Shown piece after piece: positions 36,342 through 47,323 of a DNA stretch of 64,000 nucleotides (position 1 is the first letter of the stretch; every line of letters starts with the position of its first letter). A program made the position numbers and the translations under genes. Where the stretch lies: assembly GCA_003550325.1 (NCBI GenBank), contig QKWP01000342.1, forward strand, positions 186,470 to 250,469. Direction: 5' to 3'. Source of the DNA: Gigaspora rosea (taxonomy: Eukaryota; Glomeromycota; Glomeromycetes; Diversisporales; Gigasporaceae). The notes under the pieces are model-generated. The model saw nothing but the letters and a program-made list of their open reading frames with translations, was not told where the DNA came from and ran no database searches.

Positions 36342-38020
36342 ATGGCAAGAATAATTGAGAAAGTTGATGCTAATTATACTGAATATACTAATATTAGTAA
36401 AGATAATAGTATAACTAGAGTGATTAAGAAAGTTGGTGCTAAATACAGTCACCTCTCTCTAATCTGAACCTTTCTAAACTAAACACTATCAAATTCTCTC
36501 TAAATGAACAAAATCTTCTAGAACATTTGTAAATTTTATTATAAAGTTTGAATAAGCTATATATAACTTTTTGAAAACTGAACATTTTCAAATTTTTATA
36601 TAGTAAAAAAAAGCAGTTCCAGCAGTTCAGATTAGAGAGTGTTGACTATATATAGAATATGCTAATATTAGTGAAGTTGAAAATACTAGTTTGTTAGCAT
36701 TCTTTGAAGAGATTACAAGTTTTGATTTGTTTAGCAACAAGGTTTTTTTTGATGTGAAAAGCATGTGATCTATTTTGTTAGTAAGTGGGCTAAAAAGCAA
36801 AGCTTTCATACAAAAAAAAATCATATAAAATGAGTAAATAAAATAATAAAAAAGTGTATATATTTATATAATCATACCTGTTTATGAGTCAAAGTTAAAT
36901 AAAAATTTAACTACAAAAAGAATTAATTATCAATTCTATATTAAAGCCTCATGCTCCAAGTCTAATAATCCTGAATTTAATATATTAATGAGCATAATCA
37001 TGTTTTAAATTTTAAAGAACTGATTTGAAGAAAATAAAAAGTTATACCTAAAATAATTGATAATATTAAATTTTTAGCTTCTTATTGTAAATTCAAGGCA
37101 ATAGTGCAGCAAAGGTTTTTAGAAGAGAAGTATCCTGCACAGTTAATATACTCTAAAGATTTGTATGCAGCTATTAAAAAGTTCAGCCAACTATAGTATT
37201 GATGTCTAATTGGCTAAATAGCCAACAAAAATATAACCCTTAGTAGATAGTTGTTAGAGGGTAGGACAAAGACAATACTCTCACAAAATTACTATGCATA
37301 ACTCCCAAACAAGTTGAAAATTGAATACAATTTTCAGACTGTATATTAAACAATATTACTGATAAAACAAACTGTTATAAGATAGTATTATTAATATTTG
37401 TGGAATTTAATTGAAATTAGTATAATATTCTTTTTATGCAAACTTTACTACCAGATGAAAGCACAAAATATCATGTATAGATATTCAAACAGATATTGAA
37501 AGCAACTAACAAGCAACTAACAGTTATAATAACCAACATGAAACCCACTATAGATTCCATAGTTTGACATGCATTTCTTCAAAGTTATCAGATTTATTGT
37601 ACTTTTCATCTAAAACAAAATATTTATAAGCAACTAAAAAATTCTCTGGGCAGTGATTATGGAAAGTTCATAGAAGCATTTTATATTTGCAAAAATAGCT
37701 TTGCAAAAGAATCTTTTAAATAAAGATTAGAAGGTTGTATTAAACTTTTCCTGTAGCTAAAAGTATATATTACAGCAAAGATTTACTAGGCCTATAGTTT
37801 TATATACAGTTTAAGTTTACTGGTAGCATGATAGCAAGTCCCTGAATAGAATCTGTTAATAGGTGTTTAAAGTGATTATTATATAGCTTAAATGTTTCTT
37901 TATATAAATTAATAGATGAAATTCATCGACTTCTGAACATAAAAGACAAAAAAAAAGAATATTATTTTTGGAAACTAGTTATCCCTTACATTAGAAGTTA
38001 AGAAAACTAAATTTTTTATT
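36342..38020 (+). pseudogene. MULE-type transposase, heavily decayed
   Basis: Shifting frames read pieces of a Mutator-like transposase of the kind common in Glomeromycotina: a DNA-binding N-terminal zone (VFFDVKSM... to 36960), NHVLNFKEL near 37000, KFKAIVQQRFLEEKYPAQLI, TPKQVEN at 37287, LLPDES at 37446, IIT near 37525, CTFHLKQNIYKQLKNSLGSDYGKFIEAFYICKN (two parts, 37599-37700) and KFTGSMIASP near 37813. The acidic residues of the catalytic triad cannot be placed confidently because of substitutions. There are many stops, and a MITE at 36446-36648 interrupts the N-terminus. Confidence 0.68.
36446..36648. mobile_element. Tigger-type MITE in the MULE pseudogene
   Basis: Left CAGTCACCTCTCTCTAATCT and right, inward, TAGTCAACACTCTCTAATCT, with TA at 36444-36445 and 36649-36650. 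It belongs to the same end family as the 12042-15399 element. Confidence 0.65.
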
Positions 38021-38103
38021 TAAAATATATTTGATAAGTAATTGTTATAAATATGTTGTGAGTTGAATTAGTATATATATAACTATAATATTCACTATTA
38101 ATA

Positions 38104-38637
38104 TTGATATTCATTGTGAATTTTATTATTTTTTTAAATTCTTTTAAAATGCCTTCTCATACTGCTTTAATTGTTATTATCATAACAAAAAAAAATACTA
38201 ATTTATTAGCACATAGTTTTGCTAAATACCAATTAGCTGAGAATGATTTTAAGATCATACATTGGAAATATTTTTATCTTTTTAATAAACCTCAAGTCGA
38301 ATTTTCAATTAGAAATATCATAATGCTTGCTGACAAATTTGTGATCGAATATTTAGAGCAGTATGTTACTATATCTTATGCTAAAGTTATTGCAGCTAGA
38401 GACCCTAACCACGAGTTTAAAGCTAATGAAATACTGATTAGTATTCCATATTGTATGTTTCATATTATTATTAGCTATGAACTAAAAGAATATAGAGAAT
38501 TCATGTATTTTGAGACTAGGTGCTACCATTATAATTCACACACTAATTCCAAAAATGTTTATATAAAATTGAGAATATTCTATCCTACAAATGCACTATG
38601 GTTTTCTACTTATGTGCTAATTCTAGTATTAGAATAG
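38104..38637 (+). CDS. Hypothetical protein, 177 codons
   Basis: An uninterrupted frame well above chance length for this AT content. A more natural start may be the ATG at 38149 (MPSHTALIVI...), giving 162 residues. The sequence is mixed hydrophobic and charged, includes ITKKNTNLLAHSFAKYQLAE and RDPNHEFKANEILISIP, and has no motif I recognise. It lies directly after the MULE pseudogene on the same strand. It could be an accessory frame of that element, a fragment of another gene, or chance. Confidence 0.4.
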   Translation: MIFIVNFIIFLNSFKMPSHTALIVIIITKKNTNLLAHSFAKYQLAENDFKIIHWKYFYLFNKPQVEFSIRNIIMLADKFVIEYLEQYVTISYAKVIAARDPNHEFKANEILISIPYCMFHIIISYELKEYREFMYFETRCYHYNSHTNSKNVYIKLRIFYPTNALWFSTYVLILVLE

Positions 38638-38707
38638 GTAGACTATTTATAGTTTCTGAATTTGTTAGCTATAGTATATAACTTCGGATTTTGTTATATT
38701 TGAAGTT

Positions 38708-39346
38708 ATGGATATAGACTTTATGATATCTAATGTTAATGTAGTCCAGGATGCACAACTGAGTATAAATTTGAACGTTTCTAAACGTCGTTCAGATATT
38801 GATATGATTGCAGAAGATACTGATTCCAATATTCCACAGGCAGTTAAAAGGCCCCGTAGATTAATACCAAAACTGCTAAAACAAAGTTCTGGCTTGTCTA
38901 CTATTATTAATAAAGCTGCAGTACTATCTCAAGATCTAGCACTTTCTACTAATACAGTATAACCTCGCAATAGTCACATTTGCATTAGTCACAATCTCAC
39001 TATAGTCACCTTAATTTTTCTATTTAATTATATATACTATATATAAATTTTAGCTCGCATTAGTCACAATCTCGCAATAGGCACATAGAAAGTCCGATTT
39101 TGGCACGTGACTATTGTGAGGTTTGACTGTATTAGTACTGATATGGTTCAAATCCAAAAAAATAAAAATAAATTATCAGATTTGGCTTTAAATATTCTTG
39201 AACCATCAACTGTGAATAGTGCTCAAGATCATTGAGTCTGAGTTGAAAATGGCCCAGAAGATGATAATAAGTTTGTAATTCTAAAAGAAACTGTCATAGA
39301 AAAAGTTCCAAAAAAAATAGAGGTAGAAAAGCTTCAAAAAAAATAG
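38708..39346 (+). pseudogene. Unknown ORF split in frame by a MITE
   Basis: The frame from ATG 38708 encodes a basic stretch (SKRRSDIDMI, AVKRPRRLIPKLLKQSSG) and is entered by the MITE at 38955. Removing the 175-bp MITE and one TA restores the same frame (STNISTDMVQIQKNKNKL) to TGA at 39233. The frame then continues past TGA GTC TGA into an acidic/basic tail ending at TAG 39344-39346. The KRPRR cluster could be a nuclear localisation signal. No family is recognised. Confidence 0.5.
38955..39129 (-). mobile_element. 175-bp Tigger-type MITE, copy 2, inside an ORF
   Basis: Ends CAGTATAACCTCGCAATAGT and, inward, CAGTCAAACCTCACAATAGT with TA at 38953-38954 and 39130-39131. It is the inverse-orientation twin of 29734-29908, same length, with few differences. 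Confidence 0.88.
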
Positions 39347-40291
39347 AAAATAAATTCTAACTTTATTTTTTTATCATTATTTTTTGTTTTTTTTTTTATT
39401 TTTATTAATTGTTTCTTTTCTTGTTTTTTTTTTTCTTTAATTATTATTATTTTTTTAACTCGCTTTAGTCTATTTTTAAAAATTATATAATATATTCTTT
39501 CAATAAAAAAACATGTACTAGAGTATAATATTGATTAATTAATCAAAACTGTATTAATTATGATGATCACTAATTAATTAATTTATTTATTGTATATATA
39601 AAATTTACTGCCACAAATAACGCTAATACAGTTAAAAATAATTAAATATTGATATAAAATAACATTTAATTTAATAGATTATTGAAAATATTTAAAGTAG
39701 TATCAGACCCAAATTGCTGCAAATTTAGTTAAAGTGAGCCTTTAGATGACTCTTTAATCGATACCAATGCTTCTTTATATCTCTTCGATTGATGCCAATA
39801 CCTTTTCAATTTATTTCAATATCCCTTTGATTGATGCAAATCTCTTTTTAATTGCCTTTTTTTGAGCTATTTTGATATTTTTTCAGACATGTATTTTTTA
39901 AATGAAATCGCTGTTTATTTGACTTATATAATTTCATGTTTCTTGAATTTAATTAGATGCACAGCATTAACAGCACATAATTCTGAAGTGGAATTTTGAT
40001 AGGATTAATAGAAAGATTCAAAGAAATAAACTATAGAATGAAATTTTATTTAATAAAAATAAAAGTTACCAATTCATTTGAAAATTAGCTTGGCAAACCA
40101 AGTAAAATATATGGTTAAAATCAGTTTGAGGAAAAAAATCTTCCATAAGTACTTAAAAAGATTTTATAACTTTATAGTTGTAATAAGAAAAATTGATTTA
40201 TATTGAAATTTTTGGTAAAAAAAAAATTGCAGCTGCTGCATCTAAAAAAGTATGACCAAGCTTTATATATCAGCTTTATATATAAGCTTTG
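39347..40291. other. T-rich low-complexity and AT-rich DNA
   Basis: T-runs cover 39360-39470. CTTYGATTGATGCMAAT recurs around 39785 and 39830. No gene was found. Confidence 0.4.
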
Positions 40292-40489
40292 TATATGTTG
40301 TGCCTCAGATCAATCCTTGCGTTAGATTGACACTGGTCTAAATTAGATTAGGGTTAGGTAAAATTACAGTAAAGTTAGGAGGTAGTTTATGCCAGTTGTT
40401 GCTAATCATTTAATGCTGGTCAATTGATAGTCATCTGACATGTGTCAGATTCAATCTGACGCAAGTTTTAATCTGAGGCACAACATATA
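40292..40489. mobile_element. MITE, ATATGTTGTGCC ends, copy B
   Basis: TATATGTTGTGCCTCAGAT on the left and its exact inverse at 40471-40489 delimit 198 bp. Inner arms continue to pair imperfectly (GATTGACACTGG with TCAATCTGACGC parts). Confidence 0.82.
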
Positions 40490-40769
40490 TAAGCATTTAT
40501 ACAAATATATATATGGGCTTGGGCTAAGAAAAGGGCAGAAATTTACAAAGAAAAAGATCTTTGAAAAATCAATTTTTATGCTATAAATCTTATAATAAAT
40601 CATAAGAAAATGCAAATTTTAAGAAGCTATACTACAAAATTTTATTAACAAAATTACTTTTGTGTTTTAAGTGAAAAATGATCCTAATTATTTTTAAATT
40701 GATTTATGTAAAAAAATATTTTTTGAATAAATTGTCAATTTCCACTCTTTTCTCAGCACCTAGCTCATA

Positions 40770-41059
40770 TGTACTGACTAGGAAAACTGGACGGGCAAGA
40801 GCCTCTATGGCAAAGGGGCCTACAAACCTGGCTGCTGGAGTTGCAACAGAGAAAAAGTGCATGTGTTATAGAAGAATGAACCAAGAAAAGGGAGACCTTA
40901 GATACTTAAAGCCTGCAGACCGATCCTTCCAGGCCAACTGGAATAACTAGGAAAAAGGATCCAAAGAGTGTCTGACTGGGTACTGGGGTTTAGTGAACTT
41001 CACAAGAGCAAATGGAACTAATTGGCAAATAAGAAGTTGAAGCATAGAGGCATGTACGT
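40770..41059 (+). mobile_element. SINE family 1 fragment
   Basis: The segment matches 10960-11270 of the long SINE, including CTACAAACCTGGCTGCTGGA versus its CACCAACCTGGCCGCCGGA counterpart, ACCAAGAAAAGG, and AGCATAGAGGCATGTACG. It lacks head and tail and stops where the LTR begins. The ORF at 40678-40950 overlapping it is probably chance. Confidence 0.65.
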
Positions 41060-41523
41060 TGTTATGCACAAAAACTTTTTATTATTATTTTATTTTTTAT
41101 TTTTTATTATTTGTTTTATTTTTTCTTTTTTGGTTAATATTATGTGGTATTGTAACATGGTAGATTAATTTGATTTACAATCAACTGATTTGATCCACAA
41201 TCAACTAATTAAATCCCTGGTCAACTAACTGGATTCCAATTAACTGATTTGATACACAATCGACTGATTAAATATCCTGGTCGACTGATTGGATCCCCTA
41301 ATAAGTAATAGAAACTACTAGTGAAAGTAATATAGATCAAAAGATATAAATAGGCTAGGTTTCTGCATATATAAAAAATTAATTATCACTTGCAGTTGAT
41401 TGCAGTTGGGTTGCATAGTACTAAAGTGTAATTTAATGTATTAAGTTTTGTATAAGAATAAATAATAAAAAGTAACTTTGACTTACCCTACTATGTAACG
41501 TACTGCTTATTTTATACCTCACA
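41060..41523 (+). repeat. Putative 5' LTR of the gypsy element
   Basis: It starts TGTTATGCAC, contains TATAAATAGG (about 41345) and AATAAATAATAAA (about 41458), and ends near CTCACA before the gag region. A U3-like part (41160-41300) has degenerate ~20-bp repeats of ATCAACTGATTTGATCCACA type. No 3' partner exists in the window, so the limits are tentative. Confidence 0.4.
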
Positions 41524-42043
41524 TGATATAACCCTGCTGTAGTAAACTACCCTTCCAGAATCACCCTAATTTTATTCGCAATTGATGCTAAACCGGACTT
41601 GGTAACTGAAGCTCTCCTACTTGACCGTAATATTTGCTCTGATTGTATAAATTGAACAATATTACTGAGGGTTTAGAATTCAGAAAAATTCAAAATTAAA
41701 CTTTTAATTTAGTGCATAGTTTTATCAAAGCAATTTAGAAAGAATAGATCCTTTTTTAATGTTAATAATAATAACAATGATGAACAAGATAATCAAGAAA
41801 ATGGTTTTTAATAACAACTATACTAGCTATTGCAACTAATGGCAGGTGCCCTTTCTATGATACAGAACAACCAGATATGAGAAACAAACGTTGTGAATGT
41901 TCCTACATTTGCTGGAGGAAACCAAGACCCGGTGGCCTGGTTAAAGTCTGCTAGTTGAGTATTCAAAGCAAACAGTGTTCAGGGTAATCAACAAATAGCA
42001 GTCATAGGTGCATACTTAACGAGAATAGCTGCTATATGGTGGT

Positions 42044-42273
42044 GTTCGACCTGTAAAAACGTATGAAACGTACAACGGCGATAACGCTTGACCCCGTGAT
42101 CCAATTTTAACGAAACTACCACTATCGTGACCGCCTCGATGAGTCCTTTCGAATGGTACCAAAATCATCTCGATTGGACCGTTCTAGCCCAAGCTAATCA
42201 AAACTGAATGATTGGTTTTTACAAAACGTCCTACTGCGCCCAAATCTTATTGGACGATCAATACTGCGCCACC
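42044..42273. repeat. Palindrome-bearing insert in gag
   Basis: A GC-richer stretch with CGATAACGCTTGACCCCGTG and a CTCACTGAG-family palindrome (42095-42195, core CCTCGATGAGTCC, then TTTCGAATGGTACC). It is part of the material that splits gag. Confidence 0.55.
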
Positions 42274-42790
42274 TGTGACACTGAAATATCAGACATTTCG
42301 AGTAATCCTAGATATTTCAGTTAATCACAGATATGTCTGACATATTGGACATTTGGGACATAACAGTTTTGACAGATATAATTAACATATCTAATATAGC
42401 TGATATTTAGAATATATGTATTATATTTATTATCCTTATTATATTCATTATAACTATTATATTTAGCATTAGCATATATCAAATCTATCGATTATATAGA
42501 TTTCTTTATTTATTATTGTATTTATTTATATTGGACAAACATGTATAAATACTCAAGTTTTTCCTTTGCTAAAAAGCAGAGTGAATAATCTCTGGTTTAT
42601 TAAATAAAGAATAAGTGAAGTAGTCTGTCTTCACTGAAGTACAATTGATAAAATTCTTAGTATCCTCATATACTATTAATTGTGACCTCTTTCGTAATTG
42701 CAAATCCTCCAAGCCTCTTTACAAAATACTGCCCAAATAACAGTATCCCTTCCGACTCTTGCATACCACAGTAAAAGTGTGAATTACATA
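42274..42790 (+). repeat. LTR-like insert in gag (possible solo LTR)
   Basis: It starts TGTGACACTG and contains TATAAATACTCAAG (about 42544) and an AATAAAG polyadenylation signal (about 42604), the layout of an LTR promoter and terminator. The 3' end and a target duplication were not found, so solo LTR is a suggestion. Confidence 0.4.
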
Positions 42791-44069
42791 AAGTGTCTCC
42801 CTGCATTAGTCACTCTGTCTCTAGCATTTCTCTAAAGAGGTAGAAATATATATTGTTGAATAGAAAGATGATTTTCACCCAGATACCAGTTTCGTTCACC
42901 AATTTTATCAAAATTTTTGTACTCAAATGCTCATAAGTCAATAGGGACCAAGTTGCTTACTAGACATCAGAAAGTAGGAGAGTCCATTGACCAATACATA
43001 TTGAAAATGATAGCTTTATTTAAAAGGATAACTGTGGGAGAAAACCAATATCCTGACGCAATGAAGCCACAAATCTTCGTACAGGGACTATGACCTGACT
43101 TGGTACTTACCATGGGTTGTTTATAACGAGGGCTCTCTAAGCAGCTATAGAAAGAGCAAAGAACACTTTCAAGAAATATAATGATGCACAACTAAACCTC
43201 TTTTGCCACCCCGTCACCTCTTATCTTTAATAGCTAGCAAAGGAAACAATACACTTGCAACAAACTCTGTGAAAGAGCCTAAAAAAATTAACTTCATTAA
43301 TAGAGGAATTAGTAATATCTCTAAAAAATGATAATAATTGAGCAAGAAGAAACCAAAACAAAAATCAGAATCTACTATTTTAGGGGAAATTCACAACAAG
43401 TCACGTGCTTCGCATGACGGCACCAGGTCATATTAATTATAGTTGTTCTATATTAGGAAACAATAATAATAACAATAACCCCAATCCACAAGAAAATGAG
43501 GCAGCAGGATTAGGAGCAACGAAAATGAAATGAATGTAAACCATAATCACCCAACTGTAAATATGGAACATGCTCAAGCCATGTTGGCTCAATTGTTAAA
43601 TAACGAAGAATCTTTAAACTAGCAATCGCACTTTATAAGGATAAGAGTGCATTTAGAACTGAAATTCCCTTATTAGATCCTTTATTCAAAGTGTATGCAG
43701 CTAAAAGAAAGAAGAAGAACAATAGTAAAGCTGAAAAAATAGAAACATTAGAAAAGAAAAAAGAAGTCGCCAAAAATCACATGCACAAGATAAAAAAAGT
43801 GATTGCAAGAAAGAGAAAGACTAAACCTGTTGAACCCTTGATTATATCCAATATTTAACCTTACTCCATCATGACAGACCTGAAAAATAAAAAGACTAAT
43901 ATTGTATTACTTACGCACAACATTTCCAAGTAGCCACTAACATTAGGAAAAATATCTAAAATAACAAGTGCAGAAAGAATAGCTATTATGAAAGTAGCAG
44001 AATTTTGTTTAAAACAAGATAAAAAGTTAAAGACCACGTTCATATATTGTGAAGTACAAGTAAAGGTTT

Positions 44070-44420
44070 ATCAATCCTTTTAATATTGGATAGTAGGTTT
44101 TTTGGTTGTGTGGTTACAGCAAATTTTTAAAAGAAAATAAATATACCGATTGACCACTTTCGACAGTAGTAATGATCAGAGTCTATGGAGAACAAAAAGT
44201 CCTTTGGGTGAAGTAGATGAATTCCCAATCACTATAGGAGAAAAGATGATCACTTTAAGAGCAGTAGTTATAGAAGCTGAAAATTACACTATGATATTTA
44301 GTAACGACTGGATGAAAAAAGTATAAGCAAGTTTAGATTGGGAGGAATATAAGTTAATGATTTGAGACAAAAAAAGTAAAATAAAAATACTCACCAAATA
44401 TTGCAAGCCTGCGAATATTA
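44070..44420 (+). pseudogene. gypsy aspartic protease region
   Basis: ILDSRFFGCVV at about 44088 is the protease active-site loop D-S/T-G, with the glycine changed to arginine. DEFPITIGEKMITLRAVVIE and MIFSNDWMKKV follow as the C-terminal half of the retroviral-type protease fold. Stops interrupt it. Confidence 0.65.
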
Positions 44421-44959
44421 ACGAGTGAATAGAAAGGAAAGAAAGATCAACTAAGAAGAAAAAGGAACTAGAGAAAGGAATAGATGTGTTAGAAAAAGAA
44501 ACTGCAACAAAAACTGATAAGAGTGACTCAGATGAAGAATATGAAGATGAAAATTTAATTGATGTTCATTTCTTTCTGGGAGTTCCAAGAGAAGAGAGGA
44601 GAATCTGAATAGTGCAAAAAATGCTTGAAGGTAGACCATAATATTGGCGTATATATTTTATTTAAGGGCCAGAAGTACGAAACTATCTATCTAAACAAGG
44701 AAGAGAAAAGAGAAAATTTCAAGGTATAACAGTTTGAGGGCCATATTAACAAAATATAAGAGTGCTTTAAGGAGGAGTCAGGCCAATTGGAGAGGACCTC
44801 CATAACCTATCATAAAATATATATGGGGGATGGTCCCATGATCAAACAAAAATTTTATCTCACATCAAAGCCCGAGCATGAGTTTATAAAATCTGAAATT
44901 CAGCATATAGAAAAAGCCAATAGTTCTATAGTTCTTGGACTTTGCCCTTAGTTCAGTAA

Positions 44960-45530
44960 AGAAAAAGAAAAGGGTCAATGAGGTTCTGCATAGATTATAG
45001 GAAGCTCTACAAGGTAACAAAATAAAATAGTTACCCACTCCCTAGGATTAACAAGTTGCTAGGTGCTCTAAAGCAATCAGCTTGGTATACTACTCTCGAT
45101 TTAGCAAATAGATTTTAGCAGATAGAGATGCGCCCCGTGATAGAAAAAAACAGTGTTTACTTCTAGGTTCAGTCTGTACAAGTTCAACGTGATGCTCTTT
45201 GGGCTCACAAATGCTCTAGCCACCTTCTAACAGTTGATGGACCAAGTGCTACAAAATGTTTTGTAGAAATTTGTGTTAGTATATATTTACGATGTAACTA
45301 TTTTCTCTTTGACCTTCGAGGTGCACTTGATTCATCTAAAGGAAGTTCTTCGTTGAATCTAGAATGCTAATTTACAGTTAAATAAAGAAAAATGTGACTT
45401 TGGGCAACAAAAGATAACCTTTTTAGGACATAAAATCTCTCAACAAGGAATAGTTCTCGAAGAAGCAAAGGTCAAAGCCATGAAGAAATTTTCCTTACTA
45501 AAAAACCTTAGAGCCATTACAGATTTTTAG
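44960..45530 (+). pseudogene. gypsy reverse transcriptase, catalytic box mutated
   Basis: RFCIDYRKLYKVTK, SYPLPRINKLLGALKQSAWY and TTLDLANRF are conserved RT blocks in order. The catalytic YIDD box reads YIYD (45279-45290), losing one metal-binding aspartate. CDFGQQKITFLGHKISQQGI is the start of the connection. Several frameshifts occur. Confidence 0.75.
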
Positions 45531-45619
45531 AATTGGCCAGTTTTTATAAAAGGTTCATAAGAATTTTGTAAAATAGCTGCACCTCTATACAAGTTATTGA
45601 AAAACAAAACCCTCTATAA

Positions 45620-46396
45620 GTGGGCAACAATCAGCAGATCATATTTGAAAGGTTAAAAATGTTATTAGTCACTGCGCCTGTGTTGGCACATCCTAATGAC
45701 AGTAAAGAGTATATCTTGTATACCGATGCTTTCCACTTGGCCTTGGGAGCCATATTAGCACAAACTAAAAAAGAAAGAAAGGAGCATGTTATCAAGTATG
45801 CTAGTGATCCACTAGTGTGACTAAAAAAAAACTACACAATAACTGAACTAGAGTGTATGGCAATCAGGTGGGTGTCAAGAAGTTCTAAGCAGTATTGTCA
45901 TGGGACACAGACACGGACGGCGGACAGTCCGGGACGGGACGTCCGGGACATGTCCGCCCAGAATTTTTTTTGTCCCAGACATTTTGCGACTCAACATGTG
46001 ATCATCTACCAATAAAATTCGTATAATTCCGCAATTTGATTGGTTTTACCCGGCGGACATGTATCATGTTGGGACATTATTGCGGACATGTTCCGGACGT
46101 CCCGTCCCGGACTGTCCGCGTCCCTGAATAATTGGCGGGGCAATGTCCGTGTACAACACTGGTTCTAAGTATACTTCCACGGGCCCAGATTTGCAATCAT
46201 TACTGACCACTCGGTGTTGGTATACCTAAATAATATAGCAAATCCAACAGCCCGTATGGCTCGCCTAATAATGAACCTCCAAGAATATGATTTTGTGATT
46301 AAGCATCATCCGGGTAAGCAACTTTCTCACATGGATAGATTATCTAGAATAGAATATCAAAACAAAAAAGAAAAATTAAAAGGTTTAGAAAGTTAG
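45620..46396 (+). pseudogene. gypsy RNase H, split by a hAT MITE
   Basis: ILYTDAFHLALGAILAQ with the first aspartate and ITELECMAI with the glutamate lie before the MITE. HGPRFAIITDHSVLVYL with the TDH motif and HHPGKQLSHMDRLSR lie after it. Removing the MITE and one GTTCTAAG joins the two parts, apart from a stop. Confidence 0.78.
45890..46161. mobile_element. 272-bp hAT MITE, perfect 8-bp target duplication
   Basis: GTTCTAAG at 45882-45889 and again at 46162-46169. Ends CAGTATTGTCATGGGACACA and, inward, CAGTGTTGTACACGGACATT. Long GC-rich subterminal inverted repeats contain GACAGTCCGGGACGGGACGT. No coding capacity. Confidence 0.92.
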
Positions 46397-46539
46397 GAAA
46401 AAAACAACTCAATATTTAAGTAATAAATCTAAAGAACAGAATCCTGTTCAGGTTCCAGTATCATAGCATATATATTTATATATAAAAATAAAAAAAATTT
46501 TTAGGAAAAACAAAAAAAGAATGAATTTCAGAAAATGAA

Positions 46540-46834
46540 CAAAGAAAAGTACCAACTTTTAGTAAAATATTTGACAGAATTGGCCGTTCCCCCAGAAAAT
46601 AATCAAGAGCAATTAAGAAAGTTCAAGTCTTAGGCCCGATAGTATATAGCCCGAGAAGGAATTTTATATAAACTAAACAAGCACCAACCTACAAACCCGT
46701 TAAAGGTAATTCAACAATAAGATGTTCAAATTATATTGAATACAGTGCATGAAAGTGCAATAGGTGGGCACCTGGGAGAAAAGGCATTATCCAAAAAGAC
46801 TGTAAAAGGTACCATTGGCCACTATCTTGAATCG
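46540..46834 (+). pseudogene. gypsy integrase zinc-binding domain, truncated
   Basis: LNTVHESAIGGHLGEKALSK followed by GTIGHYL corresponds to the H-H part of the integrase HHCC domain (H2C2). Similarity ends at about 46834; the catalytic core and 3' LTR are absent. Confidence 0.65.
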
Positions 46835-47043
46835 ATAATTAATCTATGCATTTATTAGTCCTGAAGATTAAAATAACCTTAAAAATTTCTCTTCGTGATA
46901 TATAAAATTCTAATTTCTACTTTCCCGTCCTGGTTTTGCGCAACTCCATTGTGCAGCTACTTATTTTATAAATGCACGTTTTTATACATATGCATATATG
47001 GAATACATGGACTTAATTTAAAATTTCGTAAGTTATAAAAATG

Positions 47044-47323
47044 AGGGACGTCTAAAGCGGGGGCAACTCATATTTCTTAATAATTTTCTCGATTAACTTT
47101 AGGGTTAGGGTCATCTTATATTAGGGTTAGGCAGGGTTTTACATAGTTATATATCAGCAAAATTGTCTTCCCGATATTTTTACTTAATCTACCTGAGGTA
47201 GGTTTAGACTGCCGTTTTTTGTATTTTTTAGGTTTTTCATTTTTTGCTTTGCCGGCGATCATCAAAGTTCTGTAATTTGATTGGCTGTGATCACGTGAAT
47301 TTGCCCCGCTTTAGACGACCCCT
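47044..47323. mobile_element. 280-bp MITE, AGGGRCGTCTAAAGCGGGG ends
   Basis: Left AGGGACGTCTAAAGCGGGGG and right, inward, AGGGGTCGTCTAAAGCGGGG are inverted repeats. TTAGGGTTAGGGTCAT words lie inside. The target duplication is unclear. Confidence 0.7.

Larger units (their letters stand above)
41839..43450 (+). pseudogene. gypsy gag with degenerate zinc knuckle, interrupted
   Basis: Part one (41839-42042) reads NVPTFAGGNQDPVAWLKSAS and AVIGAYLTRIAAIWW, the retrotransposon gag domain. After the insertion, PDTSFVHQFYQNF (about 42880) and QKVGESIDQYILKMIALFKR resume the same domain. A CCHC knuckle relic lies at 43408-43444 (CFA-stop-R...PGHINYSC in two frames), its second cysteine replaced by TGA. 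Stops are scattered throughout. Confidence 0.7.
41839..46834 (+). mobile_element. Ty3/gypsy retrotransposon, decayed and 3'-truncated
   Basis: The order gag, zinc knuckle, protease, RT, RNase H, integrase zinc domain is that of Ty3/gypsy. Similarity stops abruptly at about 46834 inside the integrase N-terminal domain. Two insertions break it: an 800-bp composite at 42043-42840 in gag and a 272-bp hAT MITE at 45890-46161 in RNase H. Confidence 0.82.

Noticed and set aside
40678..40950. 90-codon plus-strand ORF
   Set aside because: It overlaps a diverged SINE fragment and includes no conserved coding pattern shared with the other SINE copies.
42044..42790. Single LTR starting at TGTTCGACC (42043)
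   Set aside because: A TG start directly at the gag break is tempting, but the TATA box and poly-A signal fit better with a start at TGTGACACTG (42274). Neither has a confirmed 3' end.
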